A stretch of 64,000 nt of DNA from Mayamaea pseudoterrestris (Eukaryota > Bacillariophyta > Bacillariophyceae > Sellaphorales > Sellaphoraceae), in contig BROI01000006.1 in the NCBI GenBank assembly GCA_027923505.1, positions 1,173,717 through 1,237,716 of the forward strand, read 5' to 3'. Positions 60,854-64,000 of the stretch are shown here, one piece after another. The first letter of the stretch is position 1. Each line of letters begins with the position of its first letter. The notes below the pieces were generated by a model that worked only from the letters and a program-made list of their open reading frames with translations, ran no database searches and was not told the origin of the DNA. A program made the position numbers and the translations under genes.

Positions 60854-61140
60854 GGTTTACTCCCAATAGCTGGCTGCCATAACCCACTCCGACAGCCAGA
60901 AAGGTATAAATTGATAGCTGGCAGTTGACAGGCATTGTTCCATGATGCCAATTGTGTAAGGCATTCATCACTAGCCCATGTAGTCTCCAAGTTCTAAGAC
61001 AGGGACTGCCAGAATTTTGTGTCCCCAGGCTTGTCCACAGAAGCTGGCTGCCATAGCCCACTCCAGCAGCCAAATTTGTATGAATTGATAGCTTGCAGTT
61101 GACAGGCATTGTTTCATGATGTCAAAAATGCAATGCATTC

Positions 61141-61725
61141 ATTACCAGCCCATGTTGTCTCCAAGTTCTGTGACAGGGACTGCCAGAATGTTGTGTCCCC
61201 AGGCTTGTCCACAGTAGCTGGCTGCCATAACCCACTCCAACAGCCAGAGAGGAATAAATTGATAGCCGGCAGTTGACAGGCATTGTTTCATGAAGTCAAT
61301 TGTGTAATGCATTCATCACCAGCCCGTGTAGTCTCCAAGTTCTGTGACAGGGACTGCCTGAATTTCGTGTCCCCAGGCTTGTCGAAAGTAGCTGGCTCCC
61401 AGAACCCACTCCAACTGCCAGAGAGGAATAAATTGATAGCTGGCAGTTGACAAGCATTGTTTCAAGATGTCAATTGTGTAATGCATTCATTACCAGCCCA
61501 TGTTGTCTCCAAGTTCTGTGACAGGGACTGCCAGAATGTTGTGTCCCCAGGCTTGTCCACAGTAGCTGGCTGCCATAACCCACTCCAACAGCCAGAGAGG
61601 AATAAATTGATAGCCGGCAGTTGACAGGCATTGTTTCATGAAGTCAATTGTGTAATGCATTCATCACCAGCCCGTGTAGTCTCCAAGTTCTGTGACAGGG
61701 ACTGCCTGAATTTCGTGTCCCCAGG
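61141..61725. repeat. 348-bp higher-order dimer of the satellite
   Basis: 61141-61377 and 61489-61725 are identical over 237 bp and start 348 bp (2 x 174) apart, then diverge at one base. A second 348-bp pairing is seen at about 62071 and 62419 ('ccccaggcgtgtcc'). Confidence 0.85.
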
Positions 61726-62792
61726 TTTGTCCACAGTAGCTGGCTGCCATAACCCACTCCAGCAGCCACAATTTTATGATTTGATAGCTGGCAGTTTACA
61801 GGCATTGTTTCATGATGGCAAAAGTGTTATGCATTCATCAGCAGCCCGTGTAGTCTCCAAGTTCTGTGACAGGGACTGCCAGAATTTTGTGTCCCCAGGC
61901 TTGTCTGCCCACAGTAACTGGCTGCCATAACCCACTCCGACAGCCAAATATGTATGAATTGATAGCTGGTAGTTGACAGGCATTGTTTCATGATGTCAAT
62001 TGTGTTATGCATTCATCAGCAGCCCATGTAGTCTCCAAGTTCTGTGACAGGGACTGCCAGAACTTCATGTCCCCAGGCGTGTCCACAGTAGCTAACTGCC
62101 ATGACCCACTCCAACAGCCAGAGAGGTATCAATTGATAGCTGGCAGTTGACAGGCATTGTTTCATGATGTAGAAAGTGCAATGCATTCATCATTAGCCCA
62201 TCTAGTCTCCAAGTTCTGCAACAGGGACTGCCAGAATTTCATGTCCCCAGGCTTGTCCACAGTAGCTGGCTGCCATGACCGACTCCAATGGCCAAAGAGG
62301 TACAAATTGATAGCTGGCAGTCGACAGGCATTGTTTCATGATGTAGAAAATACAATGCATTCATCACTAATCCATGATGTCTCTAAGTTCTGCGACAGGG
62401 ACTGCCAGAATTTCGTGTCCCCAGGCGTGTCCACAGTAGCTAACTGCCATGACCCACTCCAACAGCCAGAGAGGTATCAATTGATAGCTGGCAGTTGACA
62501 GGCATTGTTTCATGATGTAGAAAGAGCAATGCATTCATCACTAGCCCATCTAGTTTCCAAGTTCTGCGACAGGGACTGCCAGAAATTTGTGTCCCTAGGC
62601 TTGTCCACAGTAGCTGGCTGCCATAACCCACTCCAGCAGCCAGAGAGGTGTAAACTGATAGCTGGCAGTTGACAGGTACTGTTTCATGATGTAGAAAGTG
62701 CAATGCATTCATCACTAACCCATCTATTCTCCAAGCTCTGCGACAGGGACTGCCAGAATTTCGTGTCTCTAGGCTTGTCCACAGTAGCTGTT

Positions 62793-63453
62793 GGGTGGCC
62801 GCCCAGGGCATGGGGCGTTTGACAAGTCAGAATCTACAACTTGTGGTGTTGGCCATACCCACAGTGGAGGCCGTACCCACGGTGTCAGCCTCCAGGCAGT
62901 ACTTTTTGCACCATTTGAGAATCTGCACCTGTCAATGGCATACCCTGGACATGTTTTGCCTGACTCATTGGGTTGTTGGGTGGCCAGGGCATGGGGTGTT
63001 TGACAGGTCAGAATTCATAATTGTGGTGCTGGCCATACCCACAGTGAGGCCGTACCCATGGTGTCAGTCTCCAGGCAGTCCTTTTTGCACCATTTGAGAC
63101 TCTGCACCTGTCAATGGCATACCCTGGACATGTTTTGCCTGACTCGTTGGGTATTTGGGTGGCCAGGGCATGGGGCGTTTGACAGGTCAGAATCTACAAC
63201 TTGTGGTGTTGGCCATACCCACCAACGGGGCCGCACCCATGGTGTCAGCCTCCAGGCAGTCCTTTTTGCACCATTTGAGACTCTGCACCTATCAATGGCA
63301 TACCCTGGACATGTTTTGCTTGACTCATTGGGTATTTGGGTGGCCAGGGCATGGGGCATTTGACAGGGAAGAATCTGCAACTTGTGGTGTTGGCCATTCC
63401 CCCAGTGGAGGCCATACCCATGGCGTCAGCCTCCAGGCAGTCCTTTTTGCAGG
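62793..63453. repeat. Distinct ~180-bp satellite, about 3.7 copies
   Basis: The word tgggg following 'ccagggca' lies at 62811, 62992, 63171 and 63352, giving periods of 181, 179 and 181. The unit is GC-richer and shares no obvious sequence with the 174-bp unit it abuts. Frames of 60-130 codons run through it and are not counted as genes. Confidence 0.88.
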
Positions 63454-63454
63454 T

Positions 63455-63556
63455 GGTGGCTCCGACCTCGGAGGCGGTGGCTCCGACCTCGGAGGCGGTG
63501 GCTCCGACCTCGGAGGCGGTGGCTCCGACCTCGGAGGCGGTGGCTCCGACCTTGGA
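63455..63556. repeat. 21-bp minisatellite, nearly 5 copies
   Basis: The unit ggtggctccgacctcggaggc repeats at 63455, 63476, 63497, 63518 and 63539 (last copy partial and with one substitution). It would encode GGGSDLG repeats in one frame, but no convincing gene surrounds it. Lies directly after the 180-bp satellite. Confidence 0.9.
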
Positions 63557-63802
63557 TGACACAATATTATTGAGTTGAGTTGACCTGCGTCTTATGACAA
63601 GACGGTTAGCTACCTGTGTTTTGTATGCATTTAATCCTGTGCAGGGTTGAGTCACACTTGTGACCCGATCCTCTTTCTCCTGCAGAGTGAAAGCTGACAA
63701 CCATCGCGCGTGAACCCCGGCCCAAATGTGAGAAACGAGAAAGAAGCGCCGCAGTGAGTGGCAGTAGCATGCACTATTCTAGCAGTGAGTTTGTTTGTTT
63801 GT
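63557..63802. other. Unassigned DNA after the minisatellite
   Basis: No repeat match within the window. A short tttgtttgtttgttta run lies near 63790. Could be part of a retroelement flank but no LTR pair or primer-binding site is seen. Confidence 0.3.
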
Positions 63803-64000
63803 TTACGCTGGACGAAGGGTTGATAAACAAAGGTCCATTGTAGTCGCTGGAATAAAGGTCGTTTTATGGAAATTGTCAGTTAACAGTTTGCTAGCTTTCT
63901 TGACCTGAGAAGCTGTGTCTGCGAGCGTTTTCGGCGAGACATCAGAAGCGTTCTTGTTTTGGAATGTAACCACCACTACCCAGATGTTGAGATTGACCAA
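63803..64000 (-). CDS. Open reading frame cut by the window edge, 65+ codons
   Basis: An open minus-strand frame enters from the right edge and stops at 63803. The visible C-terminus (LSTLRPA end, with a preceding SKLLTDNFHKTTFIPATTMDL) is not recognised. Its start lies outside the window, so it may be a gene end, a retroelement frame or chance. Confidence 0.3.
   Translation of the reverse strand: MVNLNIWVVVVTFQNKNASDVSPKTLADTASQVKKASKLLTDNFHKTTFIPATTMDLCLSTLRPA

Larger units (their letters stand above)
58057..62790. repeat. Right block of the 174-bp satellite, about 25 or more monomers
   Basis: Same unit and same orientation as 52490-53641, so the two blocks are probably one array split by the 344-bp array and the copia remnant. 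Monomers come in variants: tgtcaattgtgtaatgc against tgtcaaaagtgcaatgc, and ggcatgtcc or ggcgtgtcc against ggcttgtcc. Several units are damaged by deletions (58740-58860, 59700-59850, 60030-60340), suggesting slippage. Parts are organised as 348-bp dimers (see 61141-61725). Long frames here come from the in-frame period. Confidence 0.88.

Noticed and set aside
52490-63556. CRISPR array
   Set aside because: The repeats are 174, 344, 180 and 21 bp long and abut directly with no unique spacers; the context is a eukaryotic satellite.
63557-64000. Possible LTR or primer-binding site at the right edge
   Set aside because: No paired repeat, no tRNA-complementary 3'-TGG site and no target duplication are visible; the window ends before a test is possible.

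Overview
This 64-kb window looks like nuclear DNA of a pennate diatom or a close stramenopile relative. The evidence is protein-coding genes with few short GT-AG introns (five resolved here, 86 to 153 bp), a DUF6824-type protein, helicase-associated-domain and leucine-rich-repeat proteins of the kind expanded in diatoms, hydrophobic presequences followed by an AF motif (plastid/ER entry), and a CoDi-like Ty1/copia remnant. The species cannot be fixed from the sequence alone.

Layout. 0-1 kb is repeat relics, including an inverted, diverged copy of the 344-bp unit that is tandem at 54 kb. 1-4 kb holds two hypothetical genes and translation factor eIF3g. 4.4-8.6 kb is a cluster of four paralogous small secreted proteins with eight invariant cysteines; I recognise no known family, and this is the best candidate for something undescribed. 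9.4-24.5 kb holds a sulfotransferase, the Golgi-trafficking protein MON2, a presequence-bearing hypothetical, a glucose-6-phosphate isomerase homologue with two catalytic residues replaced, and a membrane LRR protein. 25.8-33.4 kb holds seryl-tRNA synthetase, splicing factor SF3B4, a plastid-type aspartate/prephenate aminotransferase, a hypothetical and an ABM-domain membrane protein. 34-52 kb holds an M50 protease-like protein, the DUF6824 protein, a P-type ATPase actuator-domain-only protein, a VTT membrane protein, mitochondrial ATP synthase subunit d, an MFS transporter, an LRR-like orphan, a small Pro-rich presequence protein, a TPR co-chaperone-like protein, a BTB-SPRY protein, Tim17 and a helicase-associated-domain protein.

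From 52.5 kb to the right edge the DNA is repetitive: a 174-bp satellite split by a 344-bp tandem array and a 5'-truncated copia element, a chimeric copia/344-bp fragment lodged in the satellite, then an unrelated 180-bp satellite and a 21-bp minisatellite. 

Genes are mostly alternately oriented with short gaps (8 bp between the stop codons of one convergent pair) and are housekeeping in nature; no operon-like functional grouping is apparent apart from the cysteine-rich cluster. Several divergent promoters share a short element close to TGTCGCACYGGT, which is a candidate regulatory site. Gene ends were set by reading-frame logic and splice consensus only. Where an apparent reading frame opened at a non-ATG codon, I moved the start to the first good ATG.
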